Shown here: positions 16,978-25,831 of the stretch, in pieces
Numbering within the stretch: the first letter of the stretch is position 1
Layout: every line of letters starts with the position of its first letter
DNA from: Bordetella genomosp. 7
GTDB taxonomy: Bacteria; Pseudomonadota; Gammaproteobacteria; Burkholderiales; Burkholderiaceae_B
Assembly: GCF_002261265.1 (NCBI RefSeq)
Contig: NZ_NEVK01000003.1
Span: 977,002-1,041,001, forward strand
Direction of reading: 5' to 3'
Length of the DNA stretch: 64,000 bases
Position numbers and translations under genes: made by a program
The notes under the pieces: generated by a model
What the model was told of the DNA's origin: nothing
Database searches by the model: none
What the model saw: the letters and a program-made list of their open reading frames with translations, nothing else

Positions 16978-17148
16978 ATGACGAAAAAAGTATCGTGGCT
17001 GGCCGTGGGGTTCTGGCTGGCGCTGGCCGCCTTCTTCAGTTGGGACTGGGCCGTGTCCGACCCCGTGAATGTGCGCCACGAGCCGCCGCTGATCGCGGCG
17101 GGATCGGGCCAGGCGCCCGTAGGCGGACACTGCGCCTCGACGTTCTAG
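16978..17148 (+). CDS. Small 56-residue single-pass membrane protein
   Basis: A 56-residue protein with one N-terminal hydrophobic helix (VSWLAVGFWLALAAFFSW, about residues 5-22) followed by a soluble tail ending in GGHCASTF with one cysteine. A GGAG sequence lies 8 nt before the start codon, and the gene follows the sulfur transporter by 14 bp. It is too short for homology-based recognition here. A role with the transporter is inferred only from position. Confidence 0.6.
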   Translation: MTKKVSWLAVGFWLALAAFFSWDWAVSDPVNVRHEPPLIAAGSGQAPVGGHCASTF

Positions 17149-17193
17149 CGCCGTGCGCGGCCCGGGGTACCTGCAACGGGCCCCGCGCGGCCG

Positions 17194-17925
17194 TTATCCG
17201 CACTGCGCCGCTATGGCGCCCGGGTCGCTCACGTAGCGGTTGCTGTTGCCCTGTATCGCTTGGATCTTGCGGTCGCGCACGCGCTCTTGCTCGGTAACGG
17301 GGTAGGTGCGCGCCCACACGCAATACAGGCGCCGTTCCTGTGCGCTGAGATTCAGGCGGTAGGTTTCCACCATGTAGAAGGTCGCGCGCGCGATTGCGCC
17401 GCGTGCGCGCTGCGGCGGCTGCGCCCGGCGCCCCTTGAAGTCCACCACCATCTGGCATTGCCCGTACATGCGCGGCTGGTTGTCCCACACGGTGTAGCGG
17501 AAGTTGCTGCGGTCGTTGTTGAGTTCGCCGATGGCCGGCACCAGGTTGTGCAGGTCGCCTTCGGCCTTGCGAAAGGCCGCATCGGTGGCGCTGCAGTGCT
17601 TGCGTCCCCCGCGCTGCCAGCATTGCCGCTGGTGGCCGATGGCCCAGGCCGGAACGATGTGCTCCCATTCCACGCGCCGCGCGCGGCTGGCATCTTTGCG
17701 TATGGTGTAGCCGCACGCGCGCAGGTCGATCGATTTGCCGCGATAGGGGCAGCCGCAATAGAACGTCGAGCCGGATGAACCATGGACGCGCGGCAGGACT
17801 TGCTTGGCATGCTGATAGTCGCGATGACCCGTTGCCGAAGCGCGGGTTACCAGTTCGGCGGCGGCTTGGGTGGGCGGCGGGAATGCGGCAAACGTTGCGG
17901 AAAACAATAGTACGGCCAACTTCAT
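17194..17925 (-). CDS. endA: Secreted/periplasmic endonuclease I
   Basis: A 243-residue DNA/RNA non-specific nuclease of the EndA family with a cleavable signal peptide (TQAAA near residue 20). The beta-beta-alpha metal motif is visible as EWEHIVPAWA, with the catalytic histidine, and the later DLHNLVPAIGELNNDRSN metal-binding segment. Several cysteines suit disulfide bonding in the periplasm. The E. coli enzyme has a similar length of about 235 residues. It is convergent with the sulfur-transport genes and appears to be transcribed alone. Confidence 0.93.
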   Translation of the reverse strand: MKLAVLLFSATFAAFPPPTQAAAELVTRASATGHRDYQHAKQVLPRVHGSSGSTFYCGCPYRGKSIDLRACGYTIRKDASRARRVEWEHIVPAWAIGHQRQCWQRGGRKHCSATDAAFRKAEGDLHNLVPAIGELNNDRSNFRYTVWDNQPRMYGQCQMVVDFKGRRAQPPQRARGAIARATFYMVETYRLNLSAQERRLYCVWARTYPVTEQERVRDRKIQAIQGNSNRYVSDPGAIAAQCG

Positions 17926-17971
17926 AGGCCGGCAGTGTACCGGACGCGCCCGCGCGCGCCGCCTTGCCGCG

Positions 17972-18451
17972 TCAGCCGCGCCGAGCGGCCTCGATGGCGG
18001 CGATGTCGATCTTGGTCATGTCCATCATGGCCAGGAACGCGCGCCGGGCGGCCGCGCGGTCGGGGTCTTTGATGGCGTCCAGCAGCACGCGGGGCGCAAT
18101 CTGCCACGATATGCCCCATTTGTCCTGACACCACCCGCAGGCGTTCTCGCGTCCGCCATTGCCCACTATGGCGTTCCACAGACGATCGGTCTCGGCCTGG
18201 TCTTCGGTAGACACCAGGAACGAGAACGCTTCGTTATGGCTGACGCCCGGCCCACCGTTCAACCCCAGGCATGGCGTACCCATGACCGTGAACTCGACGG
18301 TCAGCACGTCGCCTTCGCGTCCGGCCGGATAGTCGGCCGGCGCATGCAGGACCGCGTCTACGCTGCTGTGGGGAAAGGTCGCGGCGTAGAAGGTCGCGGC
18401 GTCCAGCGCCGCGCCGTCGTACCACAGGCAGATCGTGTTTTTGCTGGGCAT
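17972..18451 (-). CDS. PhnB-like VOC-fold protein
   Basis: A 159-residue protein of the PhnB/glyoxalase-like group that is often misannotated as 3-demethylubiquinone methyltransferase. Typical features are NTICLWYDGAALDAATFYAA at the start, FTVMGTPCLGLNGG, FSFLVSTEDQAETDRLWNA and CGWCQDKWGISWQIAP. The biochemical function of the group is unknown; the fold suggests small-molecule or metal binding. It sits between endA and the lipoprotein gene on the same strand with ordinary gaps. Confidence 0.88.
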   Translation of the reverse strand: MPSKNTICLWYDGAALDAATFYAATFPHSSVDAVLHAPADYPAGREGDVLTVEFTVMGTPCLGLNGGPGVSHNEAFSFLVSTEDQAETDRLWNAIVGNGGRENACGWCQDKWGISWQIAPRVLLDAIKDPDRAAARRAFLAMMDMTKIDIAAIEAARRG

Positions 18452-18502
18452 GGTGATCTCCAGTACGTGTGGATGAACGCGCCGCTTCCCCCAGGTGCGC
18501 GT

Positions 18503-19192
18503 TTACTTTGCTTTCACATATTTGTGAATTTCGCCGGCGGCCCCGGTGGTCCATTCGTCGATCAGGGGCTGCAGGCTGGATGGCTGCACGCCCGCTTGCC
18601 CCTGCGCCGCGTTGGCCACCTGTTCGCCGGTGCCCCCGCGCACCGCGGCATACAGCAGTTCGTTGGTCACGCTGTCGACCACGCGTGTCTCTATAGCAAT
18701 GGACGCTTCGCGCGGGCGGCCGCCTTCAAGCGCGGCCTTGGCGCCCGTAAGCACCAGTGCGACGGGAATGTACTGATAGGCCTTGAGCGATTCGGTCTCG
18801 GCGCCTACGGCGGTGATCGCGACGCTGACGCGCGCCACGCCCGCCCCGGCATGGTCGGCCAGCCGCACCTGCTCGCCGATTTTCTGGCGCAACGCTTGCT
18901 CCACGTTCGCGCGGATCTGTTCCAGCGTCTGGGCGGATACGTCCTGCGTGGGCTGCGGCTGCGGGTAGAACACCACCCGGTCCAGCCACACCGCCTGGTA
19001 GCGGTCTGCCGTGAAGTTGGGGTTCAGGTAAGCCAGGCGGGTGCCACCACCGGGAGCCGGAGCCTTGCGCAGCTGGGAGTAATCCGACAAGAAGCCCGAT
19101 TGCTTGGGCGCCGGCGTGCTGCAGGCCGCCAGCAGGGCCGAGGCGCATACGGCAAGGCCGAGCGTGCGCAGTGTCTTGTTGATTTTCTTCAT
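18503..19192 (-). CDS. DUF3313 outer-membrane-type lipoprotein
   Basis: A 229-residue lipoprotein. The signal sequence has the lipobox LLAAC with lipidated C24. The mature protein matches DUF3313: GFLSDYSQLRKAP after the lipobox, an LDRVVFYP segment, and a C-terminal region on trait variability (VDSVTNELLYAAV). The function is unknown; members are conserved in Proteobacteria and may act in the envelope. It appears monocistronic, and the 180 bp up to the amidase gene holds nothing obvious. Confidence 0.85.
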   Translation of the reverse strand: MKKINKTLRTLGLAVCASALLAACSTPAPKQSGFLSDYSQLRKAPAPGGGTRLAYLNPNFTADRYQAVWLDRVVFYPQPQPTQDVSAQTLEQIRANVEQALRQKIGEQVRLADHAGAGVARVSVAITAVGAETESLKAYQYIPVALVLTGAKAALEGGRPREASIAIETRVVDSVTNELLYAAVRGGTGEQVANAAQGQAGVQPSSLQPLIDEWTTGAAGEIHKYVKAK

Positions 19193-19374
19193 CGATTGCT
19201 CCTAGGGTGGGCGGAAATGAATTGCGGCATCGCTACCCGCGCCTGTGGCGCGGGCAGCGCAGGCAAAGAGCGTACTGCGTCCGCCGCCGGTCAGCAATGG
19301 CCGCCGCGGTTGCCGGCGGCTACGCCGGGCAAGCCGGCCACGCAAGCGGCAGTGCGTGCGTACCGACAGTTCTA

Positions 19375-20760
19375 TTACAGCGGCGCCGCAAGGGCTTTTT
19401 CTACTTCAACGGCGATTTCCAGCAGTCGCCGGTCATTGTTCGGCGCGCCCATCAACTGATAGCCGATGGGCAATCCGTCCACCGGCAGGGGTAGCGACGC
19501 CGCGCACAGGCCAAGGTAGTTGGCGGGCTGGGTGTTCTGCGTCATGCCCAAGGCCAGGCGCAGGCCTTTGTCGGGGTCGGCCAGGTCGGACAAGAGTGGC
19601 GGAAAATCGGCGGTGGTGGGGCTGACCCAGGCGTCGTAGCCTGCGAATCGCCGCGCGGCTGACGCGCGGCTCTTGGTGCGCTTGTCTTCCAGCGCCAGGA
19701 ACTCGTACGCCTTGGCTTCCAGCCCGGATTCGACGCGCCGGGCGATCACCGGATCCATCAGGTCTTTCTGCGCCAGGTAGCGGTCTTTGCCCAGTATGGA
19801 CAACAATGACGCCGGCATGGATACCGGAAAGTAGCCGGCGCGTTCGGGCGCCTCGGGAACCACGATGTCTTGCAGCAGGCAGCCGTTTTTGCGCAGACGC
19901 TCATTGGCGCGATGGAATGCGTCGCCTATCTGCACATCAAGGTTGTCGCCGAAATGGTTGGTGGGCACGCCCAGGCAAAGCCGATCCAGGCGGGGCATGG
20001 AAGGCCGGGTGTCGTATTGGTATCCGAACAGTATTGACGAAATCGTGTCGAAGGCCAGCAGGGCGTCTTTGGCTGTGCGCGTGATCAATCCGATGGAATC
20101 GACACGCGGGTCCAGCGGAAATGCGCCGTCCGTGGGCCACAGGCCCACCGTAGTCTTGATGCCGAACATACCGTTGAAGGCGGCCGGCACGCGCACCGAA
20201 CCGCCCGAATCCGTGCCGATGGCCAACGCACACAGGCCGGCGCCCATCGCCACGCCCGAGCCCGAGCTCGATCCGCCCGGGGCGCGCTGTTGCTGCATGT
20301 CCGCAGGGTTCCAGGGCGTGCCGCGCGGGCTGGAATGGCCGGTGATGCCCAGGCATAGTTCGACTGCCTTGGTCTGCCCCAGGAACACGCAGCCGGCGCG
20401 GCGCAGCGCCTGGATGAATATCGCTTCCGAAGCGCCCAGGATATCGGGCAGCTCCATGTTGGAGCCCACGCGCGGCGCGGGCATGCCGGAAATCACGAAC
20501 ACATCCTTGATGGCGATGGGCACGCCCATCAGCGGCCCCAGGTCGGCGCCCGTCTTGATCAAGGCGTCCATGGCTCGCGCGGTGGCGATGGCGCTGTCGG
20601 CGGCCACCGATTCGAACGCGCCCAGCCGGGCATCCAGTTTTTCGATGCGTTCGAGATACGCCCGCGTAACCGCTTCCGAAGTCACCCGCCCCGCACGGAA
20701 TTCCGCCGCAAACGCCTCCAGGCCCCCCGCCGCGAAAGGATCCACCGGTAAATCGCTCAT
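19375..20760 (-). CDS. Amidase-signature enzyme
   Basis: A 461-residue hydrolase of the amidase-signature family, which cleaves amides to acid plus ammonia. The catalytic lysine lies in GVPIAIKDVF, and the Ser-cisSer region is GGSSSGSGVAMGAGLCALA followed by TDSGGSVRVPA. GGAGA precedes the start codon at 20760. It is the last gene of the Liv-type ABC operon, 47 bp after the second ATPase. This suggests the transporter imports the amide that this enzyme hydrolyses. The exact substrate is unknown. Confidence 0.92.
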   Translation of the reverse strand: MSDLPVDPFAAGGLEAFAAEFRAGRVTSEAVTRAYLERIEKLDARLGAFESVAADSAIATARAMDALIKTGADLGPLMGVPIAIKDVFVISGMPAPRVGSNMELPDILGASEAIFIQALRRAGCVFLGQTKAVELCLGITGHSSPRGTPWNPADMQQQRAPGGSSSGSGVAMGAGLCALAIGTDSGGSVRVPAAFNGMFGIKTTVGLWPTDGAFPLDPRVDSIGLITRTAKDALLAFDTISSILFGYQYDTRPSMPRLDRLCLGVPTNHFGDNLDVQIGDAFHRANERLRKNGCLLQDIVVPEAPERAGYFPVSMPASLLSILGKDRYLAQKDLMDPVIARRVESGLEAKAYEFLALEDKRTKSRASAARRFAGYDAWVSPTTADFPPLLSDLADPDKGLRLALGMTQNTQPANYLGLCAASLPLPVDGLPIGYQLMGAPNNDRRLLEIAVEVEKALAAPL

Positions 20761-20807
20761 GATGTCATTCTCCGAAAATAACCTTCCATACTTGCCGGCC
20801 GCAGGGC

Positions 20808-21530
20808 CTAGAGGCCCAGATAGGCCTTTCTGATCATGGGGTGGCCTTCCAGCATCTTCGACGGGCCGTCCAGCACCAGGCGCCCGTTCTCCAGCACATA
20901 GGCGCGGTCGCTGCATTGCAGCACCTGCTTGATATTCTGTTCGACCAGCAATACCGGAAACCCCAGGTCCGCGACGCGTCTAATGGTCTGCATGACTTGT
21001 TTCACATACAGCGGCGACAGGCCCAGGCTGGGTTCATCCATGATCAGCAGGCGGGGCTCCAGCATCAGCGCGCGGCCGATGGCCACCATTTGCTGCTGGC
21101 CGCCCGATAGCGATCCGGCCGGCGAACTGGCGAATTTTTCGACGTCCGGAAACAGCGAGAACACGCGGTCCAGGCTGGCCTTTCTGTTGGCGCGCAGGCG
21201 CGGCAGGTATGCCCCCAGCAGGATGTTGTCTTTGACGCTGAGGTTGGGAAACAACTGCCGGCCCATGGGCACGTGCGCCAGGCCGCGCTCGGCCATCTGG
21301 TGCGGCGCCAGGCCGGCGATGTCTTCGCCCTTGAACATGATCCGCCCCTTCCAGGGCCGGATCATGCCGGACACGGCGCGCAGGATGGTCGACTTGCCGC
21401 TGCCGTTGCCGCCCACCAGGCCAACCAGCTCGTTTTTCCTGATGACGAGCGATACGCCAAAGACCACCTGTAACGCGCCATAACCCAGGTCGATATCTTC
21501 GACCGTCAATATGATGTCTTCATCGATCAT
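20808..21530 (-). CDS. livF: Branched-chain-type ABC transporter ATPase LivF
   Basis: A 240-residue ATPase of the LivF type. Motifs are Walker A GGNGSGKST, signature LSGGQQQM, Walker B LLIMDEPSLGLSP and a C-terminal VLLVEQNIKQVL switch region. The GYGALQVVFGVSL opening is characteristic of LivF. It lies 6 bp after livG. The symbol describes the family; with an amidase in the operon the solute may be an amide or urea-like compound rather than leucine. Confidence 0.93.
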   Translation of the reverse strand: MIDEDIILTVEDIDLGYGALQVVFGVSLVIRKNELVGLVGGNGSGKSTILRAVSGMIRPWKGRIMFKGEDIAGLAPHQMAERGLAHVPMGRQLFPNLSVKDNILLGAYLPRLRANRKASLDRVFSLFPDVEKFASSPAGSLSGGQQQMVAIGRALMLEPRLLIMDEPSLGLSPLYVKQVMQTIRRVADLGFPVLLVEQNIKQVLQCSDRAYVLENGRLVLDGPSKMLEGHPMIRKAYLGL

Positions 21531-21536
21531 GTGCTT

Positions 21537-22253
21537 TCAGTCCGTGCCCAGGTAAGCTTCGATGACATTCTCGTCATGGATGACATCGGTGGCCGCGCCT
21601 TCCGCAATCTTGTTTCCGCTGGCCAGCACAATGACGTGATCGGCCAGCTGAATGATGGCTTCCATGATGTGCTCGACCATCACGATGGAAACCCCCGTGG
21701 CCGTCAGGGTGCGCAGCAGCGCAATCATTTCTTTCAGGGCCGGAGGGTTCAACCCCGCCATGATCTCGTCCAGGAAGAGAATGCGCGGCTCCAGTGCCAA
21801 CGCCTTGGCCAGTTCCAGGCGACGCAGGCGGGCCAGGTTCAGGTCGGTGGTGAGCTGGTCGGCCCGATCCGCCAACCCCACGCGTTGCAGCGCAGCCCGC
21901 GCCACGCCTTCGGCGTCTTTGCGCCGCGGGTGCTTCAGGAACGCCGCGACAAGTACATTTTCCAGCACGGTCATTTCTTCATAGGGCCGGTCGGTCTGGA
22001 ACGTGCGGCCCATACCCAGGCGCGTGCGCACGTAGGGCGGCAGGCGCGTCACATCGTGTTCCATGAAAGTGACCGTGCCCGCAGCTACCGGGGCAAACCC
22101 GGTAATGGCGTTGAACAGCGTAGATTTGCCGGCGCCATTCGGGCCGATCAGGCCCAGTATCTGCCCCTGGTTCAAGGCCAACGAAACATCGTTGACTGCC
22201 ACCAGCCCGCCGAACTGCACCTTGATGTTGTCAGCCCTGAGCACGGTTTGCAT
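21537..22253 (-). CDS. livG: Branched-chain-type ABC transporter ATPase LivG
   Basis: A 238-residue ATPase of the LivG type: Walker A GPNGAGKSTLFN, followed by AITGFAPVAAGTV, a LARLRRLELAKALAL region with a degenerate signature (LNLARLRRLE instead of LSGGQ), Walker B ILFLDEIMAGLNP and switch IVMVEHIMEAI. The unusual signature is real in the sequence, although the frame is intact, and probably still functional. The gene overlaps the end of livM by 23 nt, which supports coupled translation. Confidence 0.9.
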   Translation of the reverse strand: MQTVLRADNIKVQFGGLVAVNDVSLALNQGQILGLIGPNGAGKSTLFNAITGFAPVAAGTVTFMEHDVTRLPPYVRTRLGMGRTFQTDRPYEEMTVLENVLVAAFLKHPRRKDAEGVARAALQRVGLADRADQLTTDLNLARLRRLELAKALALEPRILFLDEIMAGLNPPALKEMIALLRTLTATGVSIVMVEHIMEAIIQLADHVIVLASGNKIAEGAATDVIHDENVIEAYLGTD

Positions 22254-23184
22254 ATTTCTTCCTGGTCAGCTTGTACACATATTCGCCCATGATGCCGCGC
22301 GGCAGCAGCAGGATCACCACCAGTATCAGCACCCCATAGACCAGCATATTGGCTTGCGCAAAGGCCGTGCGAAAGACTTCTCCCGATATCACCAACAGCG
22401 CGGCGCCCACGGCCGGCCCCCAGATCGTGCCGCGTCCGCCGATGATGACCGTCAGCGCAATCTGCACGGATAACAACAGGTTGAATATGATGTGCGGCTC
22501 GATAAACGACAGGAATATCCCGTAGACGCCGCCGCCCAGCGCGGTCAGCATGCCCGACAGCACGAAGGCTTTCAGCTTGACTGCGGTGGGATTGATGCCG
22601 GCGGCCATCGCGGCCTCTTCGTTGTCGCGCACGGCCTTGAGCTGGAAGCCGAACCTGCGCCGGGAAATGAACACCACCACGGCCAGCGTGATCGCGGCGT
22701 AGGCCAGGGCCAGGTAATACTGCGTGGTCTTGTCGAACAGGTCCACGCCGAAAGGTTCGGGCAAGGTGTCGATGAACACGCCCGAGGCTCCACCGGTAAG
22801 CCAGCCTTCGTTGATGGCGACCAGCCGCAGAATTTCGGCAATGGCGATAGTGGACAGCGCGAAGTAGGGGCCGCGCAGCCCGAACGTCAGTCCACCCCAT
22901 ACAAGCGCCATGATTGCTGCCACGCCCATGGCCAGCAGAACGGACCACCAGGGCGCCCAGCCGAACTGCGATGCCCCGATCGCCACGAAATAGGCGCCCA
23001 GGCCCACAAAGCTGGCATGTCCCAGGCTGAGCTGGCCCGCCCAGCCGCCAAGAATATTCCACGACGTTGCCCACCCGGTGAACAGCAACACAGAGATCCC
23101 GACCGTGATGTAGGCCGAGCCCGTCGCGGGGTAGCAGGCTGCCGCGACGATCAGCGCGGCCAGAATCAATACTTGCTTGCTCAT
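22231..23184 (-). CDS. livM: Branched-chain-type ABC transporter permease LivM
   Basis: A 317-residue permease with about nine to ten membrane segments. Family hallmarks are WNILGGWAGQLSLGHASFVGLGAY and the coupling segment RRRFGFQLKAVRDNEEAAMAAGIN, given here as approximate residues 55-78 and 190-210. The start at 23184 is chosen because its ATGA overlaps the livH stop by 4 nt; longer in-frame extensions run through livH and are not real. Confidence 0.92.
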   Translation of the reverse strand: MSKQVLILAALIVAAACYPATGSAYITVGISVLLFTGWATSWNILGGWAGQLSLGHASFVGLGAYFVAIGASQFGWAPWWSVLLAMGVAAIMALVWGGLTFGLRGPYFALSTIAIAEILRLVAINEGWLTGGASGVFIDTLPEPFGVDLFDKTTQYYLALAYAAITLAVVVFISRRRFGFQLKAVRDNEEAAMAAGINPTAVKLKAFVLSGMLTALGGGVYGIFLSFIEPHIIFNLLLSVQIALTVIIGGRGTIWGPAVGAALLVISGEVFRTAFAQANMLVYGVLILVVILLLPRGIMGEYVYKLTRKKYANRAQG

Positions 23185-24062
23185 ACCCGTTTCACCGTTT
23201 TGCCAAAGAGACCTTCGGGCTTGACCAGCAGCACCACCAGGAACGCCACCAGCCCGTAGGCGTCGCGATATGCCGAATCCAGGTAAGAGGCCCCCAGCAC
23301 CTCGACCACGCCCAGCAGCAGGCCGCCGATGATGGCGGCGCCAATGTTGCCGAGCCCGCCCAGCACGGTGACCACGAAAGCCTTGAGGGTGAACAGCGCG
23401 CCCGTGGTGACCGGCGAGGCGAACAGCAGAGGGATCAGCGCCACACCCGCGGTGACGGCGAGCGCCATGCCCAGGCCGAACACGATGGCCTGCATGCGCT
23501 TGGTATTGATGCCGACCAGCTCCGCGCCGAGCCGGTTTTCGGCGGTGGCCTTGATGGCGCGTCCGATCTCGGTACGGTTCAGCAGCAGATACAGGCTGGC
23601 GATAACCGCGACGGTGGCCAGGCCAGCCAACAACAGCACGATGGAAATGCGGATATTGCCCAGTGCCAGCGTACTTGCGGCGTACGCAACGTTGACCGAT
23701 TTCGGCTCGCCGCCGAACGTCAGCAGCAGCAGGTTGGCAATCACCAGGGAAATGCCCAGGGTGGCCAGCATCATGGTTTCGGGCTTGGCGTCGATCACGC
23801 GGGTCAGCACCAGTTTCTGCATCAGCGCGCCCACGATGAACCCCAAGGGAATGGCCGGGACCAGCGTCAGGTAGGGGTCCCACCCGAACAGGCCGTTGAG
23901 CAGCACCGCGAAATACATGCCCAGCACCACAAAATCGCCGTGGGCAAAGTTGATCGTGCGCATGACGCCGAACACCAGGGTCAGGCCCACGCCTATCAGG
24001 GCGTACACGGCCCCGATCAGCACCCCGTTAGAGAGGTTCTGAACAAACGAAACATAATCCAT
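23181..24062 (-). CDS. livH: Branched-chain-type ABC transporter permease LivH
   Basis: A 293-residue permease with eight to nine hydrophobic segments. The LivH signature MRTINFAHGDFVVLGMY occurs at about residues 34-50, and the cytoplasmic coupling region TEIGRAIKATAENRLGAELVG is near residues 165-185. It follows the binding-protein gene after 123 bp that contains a long hairpin, and its stop overlaps livM by 4 nt. Confidence 0.92.
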   Translation of the reverse strand: MDYVSFVQNLSNGVLIGAVYALIGVGLTLVFGVMRTINFAHGDFVVLGMYFAVLLNGLFGWDPYLTLVPAIPLGFIVGALMQKLVLTRVIDAKPETMMLATLGISLVIANLLLLTFGGEPKSVNVAYAASTLALGNIRISIVLLLAGLATVAVIASLYLLLNRTEIGRAIKATAENRLGAELVGINTKRMQAIVFGLGMALAVTAGVALIPLLFASPVTTGALFTLKAFVVTVLGGLGNIGAAIIGGLLLGVVEVLGASYLDSAYRDAYGLVAFLVVLLVKPEGLFGKTVKRV

Positions 24063-24123
24063 CTAGCGGCCCTTGCGCCGGCCGGCTGCCGCCGGCCGCC
24101 GTGTTGAATGCGATAGAGCATCG

Positions 24124-24171
24124 GCAGCCATGGTCACATGCGGCCGCAACGCGGCAGGTGACCATGGCTGC
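24124..24171. repeat. Large intercistronic hairpin between the binding-protein gene and livH
   Basis: GCAGCCATGGTCAC at 24124-24137 and GTGACCATGGCTGC at 24158-24171 form a perfect 14-bp stem. The 20-nt loop contains an inner GCCGC-AAC-GCGGC stem. No T-tract follows on the minus strand, so it is not a standard terminator. In other ABC operons such hairpins protect the binding-protein mRNA and lower expression of downstream genes; that role is inferred here. Confidence 0.65.
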
Positions 24172-24185
24172 GGAATAGCCCGCCT

Positions 24186-25367
24186 TCAGTTCGACAGTTT
24201 GGCTTTCTGCGAAGCCAGGTTGTCGGGGTACACCGTGACGTGCTTGCCGTCCTGGATCTGGATGATGACGCTCTTGATCGGATTCTGGCCTTTGAAGCCG
24301 TCGTAATCCTTGAACGTCACGTCGGTGACGGGCGTCTTGAGGTCGGTGCCGGCAAGAGCATCGCGCACTTTTTCGCGGTCGGTCGATTTGGCGCGGCGCA
24401 GGGCGTCGGCCGCGACCGTCAGCGCCAGGTAACCCTCGGCCTCGTAGAAAGAAGGTTCTTCCTTGGCCTTGGCCTTCAGGCGCTCATAGAGTTCGGGCGT
24501 GCCTTCGTACTTGACGTCCGGGCTCCAGCTTACGGCCGACACGATGTTCTCCGATTGCGGGCCCACCTGCTGGATGAAGCTGATCATGGACGAGGCCGTA
24601 TCGATGGCCACCACCTGGGCATTCAGGCCCACTTCCTTGATTTGCCGGGCAATGGCGATGCCGTCATCGGCATACGAGCTCGTCAGCAGAATGTCGGGCT
24701 CGTCGGCGCGAAACTTGTTCAGTATCGGCCGGAAGTCCGTCGTGCCCTGGTCATAGGCCTGCTTGCCCACGATTTTATAGCCCCGCTTTTCCGCCTGGCG
24801 CGCGCCTTCTTCGCTGACCGAAGTGGGCCACGCCCCATTGCCGTGCATGATGGCGATCTTCTTCAGGTCGCCGTTACTCTTGCGCAAATAGTCGAAGTAA
24901 TCGAAATACACATTCGCCACGATGGTGGAATTGTGCTTGGCCCGAAACACCCAGGGCGACCCGGGCTTGGTGATCGAATCGTCGGCGCTGCCCAGCACGA
25001 TCAGCGGGATCTTCTGGCGTGAGGCCAGCTTGGACATGGGGCCGGTGATCCCCGAGGCATACGACCCTATGATCAGCGGCACGCCTTGCTTGTTCAGCGA
25101 TTCCACCGCCGCCAGGGCGCTCTGTGCGTCGGAGCGGTCGTCCTGGACGATCAGTTCGAGCTTTTGGCCGTTGATGCCGCCGTTGGCATTGATTTCTTCC
25201 AGGGCCACCTGCATGCCCGTGTTGTACCGCTGCCCGAAAGCCGCGAAGTTGCCTGACAAACTATTAATGACGCCAACCTTGACCTGCGCAAGCGCGGGCA
25301 TCGAAAGCGCGGACGCGCACACGACGGCCGCCAGACTGCCTTTTATGAATCTGTTGTGAGCTTTCAT
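24186..25367 (-). CDS. Branched-chain/amide-type ABC transporter substrate-binding protein
   Basis: A 393-residue periplasmic binding protein of the LivK/AmiC class. The signal peptide ends with ALSMPALA near residue 27. The mature protein begins KVGVINSLSGNFAAFGQRYNTG, typical of the family (about residues 30-51), and includes the two-lobed Leu-type receptor motifs DDRSDAQSALAAVESL and IIGSYASGI. It is the first gene of an operon with livHMGF and an amidase. Binding of amides or urea analogues is plausible from that context; amino acids cannot be excluded. Confidence 0.92.
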   Translation of the reverse strand: MKAHNRFIKGSLAAVVCASALSMPALAQVKVGVINSLSGNFAAFGQRYNTGMQVALEEINANGGINGQKLELIVQDDRSDAQSALAAVESLNKQGVPLIIGSYASGITGPMSKLASRQKIPLIVLGSADDSITKPGSPWVFRAKHNSTIVANVYFDYFDYLRKSNGDLKKIAIMHGNGAWPTSVSEEGARQAEKRGYKIVGKQAYDQGTTDFRPILNKFRADEPDILLTSSYADDGIAIARQIKEVGLNAQVVAIDTASSMISFIQQVGPQSENIVSAVSWSPDVKYEGTPELYERLKAKAKEEPSFYEAEGYLALTVAADALRRAKSTDREKVRDALAGTDLKTPVTDVTFKDYDGFKGQNPIKSVIIQIQDGKHVTVYPDNLASQKAKLSN

Positions 25368-25627
25368 GGTTTTCCCCTAAAGAAAATTTCAACTGCACAA
25401 ACACTGCGTGGAGCGGCAATTCACTTTCTTCGGCTTCCGATGGCGCGCAAGCGGTGGCGGTACGGAAAGCACCCTGGCGATTGTCAGGGTCGTAGCTAGG
25501 GCAACCAGTATATAGACAGTTGTATGCGGAAGCGTATACAGAATTCGGCATCGTGTTCACAATGCGGACAGCTCGAACCATACGCATGTGGCGGCTCGGC
25601 CAGATGCCAACCGCACGAAACAGAAAA

Positions 25628-25659
25628 GCCCGCTGGATGACAAATCCAGCGGGCTTTTT
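25628..25659. terminator. Bidirectional intrinsic terminator downstream of tRNA-Ala
   Basis: GCCCGCTGGA (25628-25637), loop TGACAAA and TCCAGCGGGC (25645-25654) form a perfect 10-bp stem. It is flanked by AAAA on the left and TTTTT on the right, so it can act in both directions. It ends transcription of the minus-strand tRNA gene 12 bp away. Confidence 0.9.
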
Positions 25660-25670
25660 CTTGGGAATTT

Positions 25671-25746
<76 letters not shown>

Positions 25747-25831
25747 AATCGAGCGCGGAACTATAGCATATTCTGCAAAAGCCCCGCAAACGGATATGGC
25801 GCAAACCGGCCGCGCGCCGGATGTGCCTGGT

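Noticed and set aside
23185..23883. Long upstream extension of livM
   Set aside because: It is an out-of-frame shadow of livH; the ATGA overlap fixes the start at 23184.
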